Below, one piece after another: positions 9,296 through 17,820 of a stretch of 43,676 nucleotides of DNA. A program made the position numbers and the translations under genes. This stretch comes from Denitrificimonas caeni (lineage in GTDB: Bacteria; Pseudomonadota; Gammaproteobacteria; Pseudomonadales; Pseudomonadaceae), in the NCBI RefSeq assembly GCF_905120345.1, contig NZ_CAJHOA010000002.1, positions 1-43,676 on the forward strand. Direction: 5' to 3'. Every line of letters starts with the position of its first letter. Position 1 is the first letter of the stretch. The notes under the pieces were generated by a model. The model was not told the origin of the DNA. It saw nothing but the letters and a program-made list of their open reading frames with translations, and searched no databases.

Positions 9296-10330
9296 TCAAA
9301 ACCGGCTCTTAAGCAATAAATACAAGAAGAACGGTGCGCCAATTAACGCAGTGACAATACCAATCGGCAGCTCCGCCGGCGCTAACAATAAGCGCGCGGC
9401 GAGGTCAGCAAACAACAACAAACTCGCGCCAGCCAACGCCGAAGCGGGCAGCAAGACACGATGATCCGGCCCCACCGCTAAACGCAGCACATGCGGCACC
9501 ACAAGACCAATAAAACCAATCATCCCCGCGGCAGCAACGGCGGCACCCACACCCAATGCAGTGCAAAACACCAATTCACGCTTGAGCTTTTCCACAGCAA
9601 AGCCTAAATGCCGTGCTTCTGACTCGCCCAATAACAGTGCATTCAACGCCTTGGCGCGACGTGGCAACCATAAAGCCACAGCAAAGGTAATCAATAATAA
9701 CGGCCATAACCGTGCATAACTGGCACCGTTTAAGCTACCGAGATTCCAAAACGTCAGAGTACGTAACGTCGCGTCATCGGCTAAATAGGTGAACAGGCCA
9801 ATCGCGGCGCCAGCCAATGCCGCCAAGGCAATCCCTGCCAATAACATGGTGGCCACATGAGTCTGGCCATCACGCCGACCTAAACGGTAGACCAGCGCAG
9901 TGACGCCCAAACCACCGGCAAACGCACAGATCGATAAAATATACGGACTCCACGCCTCCGAAATACCGCCGAGCATGGCGCCACCGACAATCGCCACCGC
10001 CGCACCCAGTGCCGCGCCGCTGGATACGCCAATCAAACCAGGATCAGCCAGCGGATTACGAAACAATCCCTGCATCGCCACACCAGATAACGCTAGCACT
10101 GCACCCACCGCCAAACCTAAAAGCGCCCGTGGCAAACGTATCTGACTGACAATCAGTTGCGCCTGTTCTAAGGCGGGCGTACTGGCCACATCAAAACCCA
10201 CAGCGCGTAGCAGTACCATGACCAAATTCTGCAGACTGATACTCACTGGTCCCAGCGCCAGCGATAAAACAATCGCCACAGCCAACACCGTCCCTAGCAG
10301 CACAAATAATCTATAGCTCGTATTCAACAT
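9296..10330 (-). CDS. hmuU: Heme ABC transporter permease (FecCD family)
   Basis: The 344-residue very hydrophobic protein has about ten membrane helices and the FecCD/BtuC signatures: PRALLGLAVGAVLALSGVAMQGLFRNPLADPGLIGVSSGA (residues about 68-107, seen in two adjoining blocks) and GFIGLVVPHVLRL near residue 270. It forms the inner-membrane channel for heme together with HmuV and receives heme from HmuT. It starts 74 bp after the hmuT stop in the same orientation. Length is typical of the family. Confidence 0.94.
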   Translation of the reverse strand: MLNTSYRLFVLLGTVLAVAIVLSLALGPVSISLQNLVMVLLRAVGFDVASTPALEQAQLIVSQIRLPRALLGLAVGAVLALSGVAMQGLFRNPLADPGLIGVSSGAALGAAVAIVGGAMLGGISEAWSPYILSICAFAGGLGVTALVYRLGRRDGQTHVATMLLAGIALAALAGAAIGLFTYLADDATLRTLTFWNLGSLNGASYARLWPLLLITFAVALWLPRRAKALNALLLGESEARHLGFAVEKLKRELVFCTALGVGAAVAAAGMIGFIGLVVPHVLRLAVGPDHRVLLPASALAGASLLLFADLAARLLLAPAELPIGIVTALIGAPFFLYLLLKSRF

Positions 10331-10404
10331 TAATATTTATCAACTTTTGCTCTGGAGATAGCCATAAAAACAGCACAAAACACAGCACAGCACAGCCGCA
10401 TGAC

Positions 10405-11346
10405 TCACTGGCTTTTCTGCGCAACCTGCACTGTTGTCGCTGGATAAAATGCATCAATTAACTCCGCCACTTGCTGGGGCACGCGCGGGCCTAAACCACC
10501 AACTAACAGAGTGGGATCAATCGCAATCACCCGGCCCTTTTGCACCGCGTCAGTATGCCGTAAAGCGGGAGAGCTCGACAGCATCGTTTCCAGTGCAGCT
10601 AAACCTTGGTTATGTCGATCAGCAACGATAATCACCTGTGGATTCAGCGCCAGCATTGACTCGCTCGACAACGCTTTAAAGCCCTGATGCCGCGCCAAGT
10701 TCTCGCCACCCGACTGCTCGATCAGCCAATCACCGACGGTATTTTTACCGGCAGACAAAGGGTTACCCTGCCCAGCACTAAACACCAAGAGCACGCGCGG
10801 CGTCTCGCCTTCGACTTTATCTAGCTGCTTGTTGTGCTGCGCCATTGCCTGACTAAACGCCTGTAAAACACGCTCGGCCTCGGCACTACGCCCGAGCAGT
10901 TGCCCCATACGTCGCACACTGTGACTGACGGCAAGCAGATCAGCATCCACCGGCAAGGTTTCAATCTGCACACCGGCCGCGCGCAATTGCGCCAGCACCG
11001 GCGGCGGACCCATTTCTGCGCTGCCAAAGAGAATCTGCGGCTGCAGGGTTAAGACACCCTCCGCTGCCAGTTGCCGTTGATAACCAATACTGGGCAAGGC
11101 TTGCAAACTGCTCGGATGCAAACTGGTGGTATCGACGCCGACCAATTGTGCCTGTGCGCCCATCGCCACCAGCCATTCTGAAATCGAACCGCCCGCACTG
11201 ATCACCCGCTGTGCAGCAGCCACCGACACCTCCGTCTCTGCCACACCCTGCGCAGCCCACGCCAACCCAGCACAACACTGCACCGCCAGCACCACAGCAA
11301 AAATCTTAATCTGCTTAACCACCGCAAACCTCCCTATCCACAACAT
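10405..11346 (-). CDS. hmuT: Periplasmic heme-binding protein
   Basis: The 313-residue binding protein has a Sec signal peptide (hydrophobic core IFAVVLAVQCCAGLAWA) and the ChuT/PhuT/ShuT signature VISAGGSISEWLVAMG followed by LVGVDTTSLHPSSLQALPSIGY. The tyrosine in PSIGYQRQL matches the axial heme ligand of PhuT/ShuT. It carries heme from the receptor to HmuUV. The ATG at 11346 is preferred over an upstream frame start at 11376 because GAGGGGA lies 6 bases ahead and the extra residues are hydrophilic and would overlap exbD. A linker of 13 bp separates it from exbD. Confidence 0.93.
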   Translation of the reverse strand: MLWIGRFAVVKQIKIFAVVLAVQCCAGLAWAAQGVAETEVSVAAAQRVISAGGSISEWLVAMGAQAQLVGVDTTSLHPSSLQALPSIGYQRQLAAEGVLTLQPQILFGSAEMGPPPVLAQLRAAGVQIETLPVDADLLAVSHSVRRMGQLLGRSAEAERVLQAFSQAMAQHNKQLDKVEGETPRVLLVFSAGQGNPLSAGKNTVGDWLIEQSGGENLARHQGFKALSSESMLALNPQVIIVADRHNQGLAALETMLSSSPALRHTDAVQKGRVIAIDPTLLVGGLGPRVPQQVAELIDAFYPATTVQVAQKSQ

Positions 11347-11359
11347 CAGCGTCCCCTCT

Positions 11360-11782
11360 CTACTCTGCTTGCTCACTGCGCGCCTCCATTATTATCTGTG
11401 CGTCATCAATACCCAGCGTTTTTAACAACGCCAATAATTGCAAAAACGTCTGCAACGGTGCCTGCTGATGCAAAACCAAATCCACAGCCGCTGGTGGATG
11501 ACTCTGCAGCGACTCACGCAAATCATTGAAACCCGCTTGCGGCTGACCAGCAAAACGCCACGCGCCCTGCTCGTCCAGCATAATCACCATGCGCTCGCTA
11601 GGTGCGGATTTTGCAGCACTTAGCGCCGCATCACTGCTTGGCAAATCCAGCGGCAACTCTAATAATGGCTGCTGCGCGGTCAGCAAAAAAAACACTAAGA
11701 CAATAAAGATCACATCCAACAAAGGCGTCAGATCCGGCAATAAGCTGGCGGCTGGCATAGCCCCTTGTGGTAGACGAATCAT
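11360..11782 (-). CDS. exbD: ExbD-type biopolymer transport protein
   Basis: The 140-residue protein has one N-terminal membrane helix with the protonatable aspartate (LTPLLDVIFIVLVFFLL) essential to ExbD/TolR/MotB proteins, followed by a small periplasmic domain. It works with ExbB and TonB to energise the heme receptor. The ATG at 11782 overlaps the exbB stop codon as ATGA and is preceded by GGAGTG, so translation is coupled. This dedicated copy is probably heme-specific and separate from any housekeeping ExbD elsewhere. Confidence 0.9.
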   Translation of the reverse strand: MIRLPQGAMPAASLLPDLTPLLDVIFIVLVFFLLTAQQPLLELPLDLPSSDAALSAAKSAPSERMVIMLDEQGAWRFAGQPQAGFNDLRESLQSHPPAAVDLVLHQQAPLQTFLQLLALLKTLGIDDAQIIMEARSEQAE

Positions 11783-12432
11783 GTTGCACTCCATTGCATA
11801 GCAGCATTATGACTCTGTGGCAGCTCAGACAAACTCAGATCCAAACCGTTAAAGGCCAAGTGACAACGGTTGAGCAGCATTTGCACTCGCTCTAAATAAC
11901 GTTCAGCCCAAAAGCTAAAACCTTGCCCCGCAGCTAACGCGGGGATGGCGATGACTAAACCCCAAACCGTGGTGTACAAGGCCTGCCACAGTCCATCGGC
12001 CAATAGCGCTGGAGTGACGGGGCTATTTTGCTCGGCAATGCCGGCAAACATAGTCACCATGCCCAACACCGTACCCAGTAAACCCAACATCGGCGCCAAG
12101 ACTCCGACCATCTGCAACACGCGCAAATGACGATTGAGACGGCAGCGCTCTTCTTGCAACCAACAGCCCAAGACTTCTTCACGCTGCTCGGCCGGTAAAG
12201 CACCGTGACGTTCCAGCAGCGCCAGACCATAACGCCAGCCACTCGGACGTTTACGGCACGCTTGTGCGCTGCAGTCGCGGCACACCGCACTGCTACTGTT
12301 TAAGGTTTTCTGGCTGATCGGCTGCAGCTGCAAAAAGACACTTAAGCGTTCCAGCACTAAAGCCAAAGCCAGCAGCGAACACAGCGCGAGCGGCCAACCC
12401 AATGGCCCCATACTGACAAACCAAGCCGGCAT
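11779..12432 (-). CDS. exbB: ExbB-type proton channel protein (MotA/TolQ/ExbB family)
   Basis: The 217-residue protein has one N-terminal membrane helix, a cytoplasmic loop, and two further helices with the family core GVLAPMLGLLGTVLGMVTMF and ALYTTVWGLVIAIPAL. It forms the stator channel with ExbD. A strong GGAGG site overlaps the hmuS stop, so the genes are coupled. An odd point is the loop string CRDCSAQACRK (Cys51, Cys54, Cys59), a CxxC-type cluster that I do not associate with ordinary ExbB. Confidence 0.88.
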   Translation of the reverse strand: MPAWFVSMGPLGWPLALCSLLALALVLERLSVFLQLQPISQKTLNSSSAVCRDCSAQACRKRPSGWRYGLALLERHGALPAEQREEVLGCWLQEERCRLNRHLRVLQMVGVLAPMLGLLGTVLGMVTMFAGIAEQNSPVTPALLADGLWQALYTTVWGLVIAIPALAAGQGFSFWAERYLERVQMLLNRCHLAFNGLDLSLSELPQSHNAAMQWSAT

Positions 12433-12433
12433 C

Positions 12434-13537
12434 TTAAGCCTCCACCGCCATCAAAGGCGCAAAGCTCTCAGCCAATGCCCGCCATTGCTCGCACTCAGGA
12501 ATACCCGGTTTACGCACGCCATACAGCTGCACGATCAACTCACCCATCGCATCGTAGGCTTCCCAACTGGTAATCACGCCATCCGTGGTGGGCTTACGGA
12601 CGCGCCAGAGCTGGGTAATGGCATTGGCTTTTAAATGCAGGTTGAACTCAGGATCAAGCACATTAAACCAGTCGCCCGCCCAACGTAGATGGGTCACTGT
12701 ACCGCTATGAATTTGCACACAATGCTGATTACCGACAAACACCATAATCGGCAACTGCTGCTCAGACGCTTGGGCAAACAACTGCGGCAAAGCAGCGCTG
12801 GGTAAAAGTTGCGCCCATTCAGCGCCGGCCAAACGCAATGCTTGGGTGCGCGTGGTGTGTGCTTTTTTCAATAAAGCAAAAAAGTGATGGGTATCTTTTA
12901 GTCTCGCCCAACGCGCACGCATCGACTGCACATCAATGTCGCTGTCCGCTAACTCCGCTGGTTTTTCCAGCGCAGCCACAGTGTTTAGAGTCGAGCGTTG
13001 CTCAGTCGCGATAAAATCCTTTAATAAAGCCTCCCAAGCCGCCAGATCACTGCTTTCAGTTAAAAACACCTTATGCACCGCCGTGCCTTGCTCATCAAAA
13101 AACTGCAGACTGCGCTGAGTCCCGCGCTTGGTTTCGTCAGTCAGAGCAAAAGCGCTGTGCCAACCACTCAAAAACAAACGCAAATCAATATCCGCCGACA
13201 CCACTAAGCCCATCTTGCCATTGGCCATCACCGTGGTGTCGCGATACACACCATGACGCTCATGCACACAATGCTCATTACGCGTCAGCACCATCACCTC
13301 ACCCAGCGTGACTAAAGCAGGCAATAACGCCGACCAATCGGCCCGCAACAACAGCGCATCTTCACCGACGCGACTGGCTAACAACTCCGCCTCAGACACC
13401 GACAACTGCGCCGCCGCATCGCGTGCGCGCAAACGCGGTTGCTCACTGCGCAACACCTGCCACGCCAAATACAAATCATTTCCGTGAGCAATCATAGGAT
13501 TAACACTCTGCGTCGAATCTAAAGATAGCGTACTCAT
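12434..13537 (-). CDS. hmuS: Cytoplasmic heme-binding / heme-degrading factor, PhuS/HmuS type
   Basis: The 367-residue protein contains two copies of the HemS/ChuX fold: residues about 20-180 and 205-355, both with the pattern of a GNQHC or RNEHC strand. The string LKDTHHFFALLKK holds His217/His218, matching the heme-ligand region of P. aeruginosa PhuS (His209). PhuS passes heme to a heme oxygenase; no heme oxygenase gene is seen in this window. The upstream site AGAGGTGAT is good. It lies between tonB and exbB and shares their operon. Confidence 0.92.
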   Translation of the reverse strand: MSTLSLDSTQSVNPMIAHGNDLYLAWQVLRSEQPRLRARDAAAQLSVSEAELLASRVGEDALLLRADWSALLPALVTLGEVMVLTRNEHCVHERHGVYRDTTVMANGKMGLVVSADIDLRLFLSGWHSAFALTDETKRGTQRSLQFFDEQGTAVHKVFLTESSDLAAWEALLKDFIATEQRSTLNTVAALEKPAELADSDIDVQSMRARWARLKDTHHFFALLKKAHTTRTQALRLAGAEWAQLLPSAALPQLFAQASEQQLPIMVFVGNQHCVQIHSGTVTHLRWAGDWFNVLDPEFNLHLKANAITQLWRVRKPTTDGVITSWEAYDAMGELIVQLYGVRKPGIPECEQWRALAESFAPLMAVEA

Positions 13538-13558
13538 AACATCACCTCTGTTTACTGA

Positions 13559-14392
13559 TTAAGGTTTTGCCGCAATGGCAAACTCAATGGGAATCTGCAC
13601 ACGACTGGGCACGCCCACGCCGTTATACGTCTCTGGCAAAAACTGCCACTTTCTTACCGCAGCCAAGGCGGCTTGATCCAAACTTGGCACCGTCGATGAA
13701 CGCAGCACCTGTAATTCCACTTGCTTGCCACGTGCATCCAAACGCACCTCCAACCAAACCGTACCTTGCTGCTGACGTCGTCGCGCTAATGCCGAATAAA
13801 CAGGCGCTGACGGTGCGCGGGCAAAGCGCGGCTTACTACTGATCACTTCCTGTGTCGACGGCGTTGACCTCGTAGACTGAGCCGCTGCCGGCGCAACGCC
13901 CTCAGCAACAGCCGGCCCATCACCCGATGCCGACACCTCAGGTTCAGGCACTGCTTCAAGCACCGCCGCTGCCTCAGTCAAAGATTGAGCGCTCTGAATC
14001 GGTTCAGACGGTTGCAGCGCGTCCTCATCAACTGCCACCTTCTGCGAAGCAGCCGCCGCCTGTGTCTCTAGCACTGGTTTCTCCCGCACCCGCGGCACTG
14101 ACTCGGGCTTAAGCACAGCTTTAGCTTTCAGCGCGGCGCGAGTCTTATGCAAGCGCACAGCCGCCGCCGCGGGTTTAACCAGCACCGGCTCAGCCACAGG
14201 CGCAACCGACGCTTGCGCGGCAGGCAGCACAGCAGCAGGCCGCATCACCAGATTCGGCACCGCCAGCAGTGTAGGCTCCGGCACCCCGTCCGCCAGCTGC
14301 ACACCCCCAGCAAACTGCTCGGCCAGTAAAGGAAATACAGCAAAAAGATGTAACGCTAATGACAGCGTTAAAAAGACCAACAACCTTGACAT
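13559..14392 (-). CDS. tonB: TonB-family energy-transducing protein, first gene of heme operon
   Basis: The 277-residue protein starts with a single membrane helix (LLVFLTLSLALHLFAVFPLL, with the family's S-x3-H pattern), then an Ala/Pro/Val-rich periplasmic spacer (about 45-190), and ends in a TonB C-terminal domain (VYSALARRRQQQGTVWLEVRL... AALAAVRKWQF). It transmits the ExbB-ExbD proton-driven force to the receptor encoded divergently. The spacer is richer in alanine than the usual Pro-Glu/Pro-Lys type. It is closest to the Fur-box promoter region, so it is probably the first gene transcribed leftward. Confidence 0.88.
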   Translation of the reverse strand: MSRLLVFLTLSLALHLFAVFPLLAEQFAGGVQLADGVPEPTLLAVPNLVMRPAAVLPAAQASVAPVAEPVLVKPAAAAVRLHKTRAALKAKAVLKPESVPRVREKPVLETQAAAASQKVAVDEDALQPSEPIQSAQSLTEAAAVLEAVPEPEVSASGDGPAVAEGVAPAAAQSTRSTPSTQEVISSKPRFARAPSAPVYSALARRRQQQGTVWLEVRLDARGKQVELQVLRSSTVPSLDQAALAAVRKWQFLPETYNGVGVPSRVQIPIEFAIAAKP

Positions 14393-14424
14393 AAATCAAT
14401 TAACTCAACTCACTGATTCGCTAT

Positions 14425-14439
14425 TAAGAATCATTTGCA
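14425..14439. promoter_or_regulatory. Probable Fur box in the heme divergent promoter
   Basis: On the reverse strand this reads TGCAAATGATTCTTA, which agrees with the Fur core TGATAATGATTATCA at 11 of 15 positions. It sits between tonB (leftward) and the heme receptor (rightward), the only long gap of the locus, so one site could repress both transcripts when iron is sufficient. No exact -10/-35 is assigned. Confidence 0.7.
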
Positions 14440-14540
14440 TTTAATAGTCAACATCATTTAGAGTCCATCACTCATCTTTGTGACACCCCTAATACTTCAG
14501 AAAATACGTCTGCTGACTCAACATACGACTAGGAGTTGTT

Positions 14541-16733
14541 ATGCCAATGCGCCCACCTTTCCATCACCAGCCGCTGTTAATCGCTTTGTTATTGGCCAAT
14601 ACCGCAGTGATTGCCGCAGAAAAACCAGCCACCCAATTTGATGCCATTACCGTCACCACCACCCGCAACGAGCAAAAACTCAGCGAAGTACCCAGCACGG
14701 TATCGGTGCAGAATGAACGGCAAATTGATCAGCAAAACATCAAAAACATTCAAGACTTGATTCGCTACGAACCGGGCGTCTCAGTCTCGGGCGGCAGCAG
14801 TCGCTTTGGCTTGTCGGGCTTTACCATTCGCGGGATTGGCGGCAATCGGGTACTGACGCAGGTGGATGGCATCAGCGTGGCCGACAGCTTTGCTTTTGGT
14901 GGTTTCTTAAATGCACGGCGTGATTACGTTGATCTGGATACGATCAAACAAGTGGAAATTATCCGTGGGCCAGCCAGCTCGCTGTATGGCAGTGATGCGA
15001 TTGGTGGTGCGGTGAGTTTTATCACTAAAGATGCCGGTGATTATTTAGATGAAGGTGACGACATCTATGCCCGCCTGAAAACCGGCTACGACGGTGCCGA
15101 TGACAGCTGGTTACGCAGCGCGACTGTCGCCGGTCGTTATGCTGCGCTGGACACATTAGTGCACCTCGGTCGCCGTACCGGTCAAGCCAGTGACAGTCAT
15201 GGCAACCGCGGCGGCATTGGCGCGCAACGCACAAAAGCCAATCCACAAGACTACACACGTGACAACCTACTGACTAAATTCGGTTGGGATCTGAGCCCCG
15301 AGCAACGCGTCCAACTCACCTATGAAAACTTTGCCGATGACATCAATACTCAGGTATTAAGCAACTACAGCAACACCGCAACAATTCGTACTCAAGATGC
15401 CAAAGACAGCACCGACCGCCAGCGTTACTCCTTAGCGCACACATTAGACTTAAACAGTGCCCTCGCTGATCGTATAAATAGTCAACTGACCTATCAAGAC
15501 AGCAAAACGCGACAGCGCACCTATGAGCAGCGCGTGCTGGGCGGACAAGAGCGGCTGCGCAGCCGCGACTCGGACTACCAAGAAAAACTCTGGGTGCTTA
15601 ACAGTGTGCTCAATAAAGCATTTGTGGTCGGCGCCAGTCAGCATCAACTCACCTATGGCTTTGACCTGAAGCAGATGAAAAACTCTGACTTACGCGCCGG
15701 TGAAGAAACCGTGCTCAGCAGCGGCATCAGTACCGCTGTCTTACCCACCAGCGACTTCCCCGATCCGACCAACACCGAATATGCGCTGTTTATTCAAGAT
15801 CAAATCCAAATCGGTCGCTGGACCTTCCTGCCTGGGCTGCGCTACGACCACTACAGCATGGAACCGAACGTCAAGCAGAGCTACCTCAACAGCAACGCCA
15901 TCGACAGCAATCCTCGCAAGTACAGAGATTCCACTGTCTCACCCAAACTGGGCATCACCTTCCAGGTAGATGATCAACACAGCGTCTACGGTCAATACGC
16001 CGCCGGTTATCGTGCGCCGCAAGCGGTGGAGATTTTTGGTGAATTTGAAAACCCCGGCATGTACCGCACCTTAGCCAATACCGATCTGAAAGCCGAAACC
16101 AGCGACAGCTATGAACTGGGGCTGCGCGGTCAATACAGTGTCGGTAATATTGCACTGGCACTCTTCTATAACCGCTACCAGGACTTTATTGAACAAAGCA
16201 GTCGCCCCTCCAGCAAACCGGGCTACCCCTTTGGCGAGTTTCAGTATGTCAATAAAGACCGAGTCACCATTCGCGGTGCTGAAGTCAAAGGCGAGTTGTT
16301 TCTCGATGCTTTAGGTCTAGCAGACGGATGGCGCACACTCGGCAGTATTGCCTATGCTCGCGGTAAAGATCACGGCACCGGCGCAGCTATTAATAGTGTT
16401 GATCCTTTGAAAGGAGTGTTGAGCCTGGCCTACAGTCAGCCCAATGGTCAATTCGGCGGTGACCTCAGCTGGACACTGGTCGCGGCCAAAAACCGCTTTG
16501 ATAAAACAGCAGCAAGCAATCAATATGCCACTAGCGGCTACGGCAGTTTAGATCTAAATGCTTGGTGGCAAGTGGATAGTCACTTCGCAATTAATGCCGG
16601 TTTATTTAACTTAACTGATAAACGGTATTGGAACTGGGGCGATGTACAAGGCCTCAGCAGCAGTGACAGCGGCCTAACCCGTGCCAGTCAACCGGGCCGC
16701 CACGCAGCGGTTAACTTAATCTGGGAATTGTAA
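14541..16733 (+). CDS. phuR: TonB-dependent outer-membrane heme receptor
   Basis: The 730-residue receptor has a signal peptide (cut near Ala26), a TonB box (DAITVTTTR, 34-42), a plug domain (about 45-165; LTQVDGISVAD, IEIIRGPASSLYGSDAIGG-like text) and a 22-strand barrel ending in a terminal aromatic strand (NLIWEL). The FRAP-type motif is YRAP at 490-493 and the NPNL-type motif is NTDL at 513-516. No histidine occurs between them; Tyr508 is there instead. That would fit a tyrosine heme ligand as reported for PhuR rather than the histidine of HmuR/HemR, but this is inference. A TAGGAG ribosome site precedes the start. Confidence 0.9.
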   Translation: MPMRPPFHHQPLLIALLLANTAVIAAEKPATQFDAITVTTTRNEQKLSEVPSTVSVQNERQIDQQNIKNIQDLIRYEPGVSVSGGSSRFGLSGFTIRGIGGNRVLTQVDGISVADSFAFGGFLNARRDYVDLDTIKQVEIIRGPASSLYGSDAIGGAVSFITKDAGDYLDEGDDIYARLKTGYDGADDSWLRSATVAGRYAALDTLVHLGRRTGQASDSHGNRGGIGAQRTKANPQDYTRDNLLTKFGWDLSPEQRVQLTYENFADDINTQVLSNYSNTATIRTQDAKDSTDRQRYSLAHTLDLNSALADRINSQLTYQDSKTRQRTYEQRVLGGQERLRSRDSDYQEKLWVLNSVLNKAFVVGASQHQLTYGFDLKQMKNSDLRAGEETVLSSGISTAVLPTSDFPDPTNTEYALFIQDQIQIGRWTFLPGLRYDHYSMEPNVKQSYLNSNAIDSNPRKYRDSTVSPKLGITFQVDDQHSVYGQYAAGYRAPQAVEIFGEFENPGMYRTLANTDLKAETSDSYELGLRGQYSVGNIALALFYNRYQDFIEQSSRPSSKPGYPFGEFQYVNKDRVTIRGAEVKGELFLDALGLADGWRTLGSIAYARGKDHGTGAAINSVDPLKGVLSLAYSQPNGQFGGDLSWTLVAAKNRFDKTAASNQYATSGYGSLDLNAWWQVDSHFAINAGLFNLTDKRYWNWGDVQGLSSSDSGLTRASQPGRHAAVNLIWEL

Positions 16734-16740
16734 TAGTATT

Positions 16741-16880
16741 ATTGACATCCTCCCCGACCTAAAGGACGGGGATTCCTACTGCTAGACGGCCATGCCCGAC
16801 CACGAGAATGTTACGTGCCGCGTTTACATCGCGGTCGTGAGTGACACCGCACTCACACGTCCATTCTCTTATTCCAAGTC
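16741..16880 (-). ncRNA. Probable omega-RNA (reRNA) overlapping the tnpB 3' end
   Basis: TnpB nucleases use an RNA from the element's right end; it normally overlaps the end of tnpB and ends at the element boundary, followed by a guide of about 16-20 nt copied from flanking DNA. Here the tnpB stop codon lies inside the right-end hairpin, which fits this layout. The 5' end given is only an estimate. The guide would be read from the reverse strand of about 16721-16740, that is, the tail of phuR. Confidence 0.45.
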
Positions 16881-17820
16881 CTGCGATACCTTTCGGCCTG
16901 CTATCGGGCAGTGCGCCACAACAGCTACAGGTTTGGGTGGTGTATGCCTCGTTAACTTCCTTAAAAACAATGCCTGCGTGAGCGCATTTATAGTCCAACA
17001 TTGTTTTTAATTGGCCCCAGCCAGCATCTAACACTGACTTGGCCATCTTGGTTTTAACGAGTTTTAAACTACTGACATTGCCCACATAGATCTCACCGCA
17101 GCGGTTGACCAGCTCGCGACTGAACTTGTGCAGCGTATCTTTTCTACGGTTAGCAATCTTGGCGTGAATGGTTTTGACTTGAGTTTTATTTCTAGCCCGT
17201 TGCGCGATGGCTAATTTCTCTTCAAGGCCACGGTAGAAACGACCCGCTTCCAGCTTTGTGCCATCTGAGCAGGTGGCTGTGTCGGTTAAGCCAAGGTCAA
17301 TACCGATACGGTCTTGGCCTGCTGGTATCTCAGCCTGCACATCCACCACCACATTGAAGTACCAGCGGCCACGCGCATCCTCATTGAAACTGGCAGTACG
17401 AAAACGGTGCTGACCAAGGCCATAGCTGTCCCACACTCCAAAGTATTGGCCGTTGAAATAGACTTGCCCGCTTTTCCACTGTGCTGCACCGGTGTTTACC
17501 GGAATCCAGCCTAATGAGCGGCGTACGCCGCCTGACTTGCGCCAGTTCAGCCTGGTCTTGTTAAACTGTTTGCGGCGAGTCACGTACTCACCAGCAATGC
17601 ACTGCAAGGTTTGGCTGTGCAAGCCCAGTTCCTTGCCTGCACCTTTCGTATAGGGATGCATATCGTAAGCTGATAGAAACACACTGCGCTCTTTGATCGA
17701 GCGCTGGCTTAATTCATTCACAAAGTTCCAGACGAAGTTCACGGCCATGGCTTGCTTGCGCAGCAATGAAATGTGCTTATCCTTGATACGAACTTTGAGT
17801 GTTTTGGTGTGCTTAATCAT
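16759..17820 (-). CDS. tnpB: TnpB-family RNA-guided nuclease (IS605 OrfB) with altered RuvC-II motif
   Basis: The protein has 353 residues from the ATG at 17820 (365 from a TTG further up; numbers below use the longer form). It has the N-terminal helical part with FVWNFVNELSQRSIKER, the RuvC-I motif IGIDLGL (Asp187), a zinc ribbon (TCSCCG 309-314 and CECG 334-337) and RuvC-III DRDVNAARN (Asp341/Asp343). In the place where most TnpB proteins have the catalytic glutamate (VVEDL-like), this one reads IYVGNVSS, with Gly259. A glutamate instead occurs at 303 in VNEAYTTQTC, where ordinary TnpB has a proline-type residue. This fits the described TnpB lineages with a rearranged catalytic site, so the enzyme may still be active. 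Confidence 0.88.
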   Translation of the reverse strand: MIKHTKTLKVRIKDKHISLLRKQAMAVNFVWNFVNELSQRSIKERSVFLSAYDMHPYTKGAGKELGLHSQTLQCIAGEYVTRRKQFNKTRLNWRKSGGVRRSLGWIPVNTGAAQWKSGQVYFNGQYFGVWDSYGLGQHRFRTASFNEDARGRWYFNVVVDVQAEIPAGQDRIGIDLGLTDTATCSDGTKLEAGRFYRGLEEKLAIAQRARNKTQVKTIHAKIANRRKDTLHKFSRELVNRCGEIYVGNVSSLKLVKTKMAKSVLDAGWGQLKTMLDYKCAHAGIVFKEVNEAYTTQTCSCCGALPDSRPKGIAGLGIREWTCECGVTHDRDVNAARNILVVGHGRLAVGIPVL

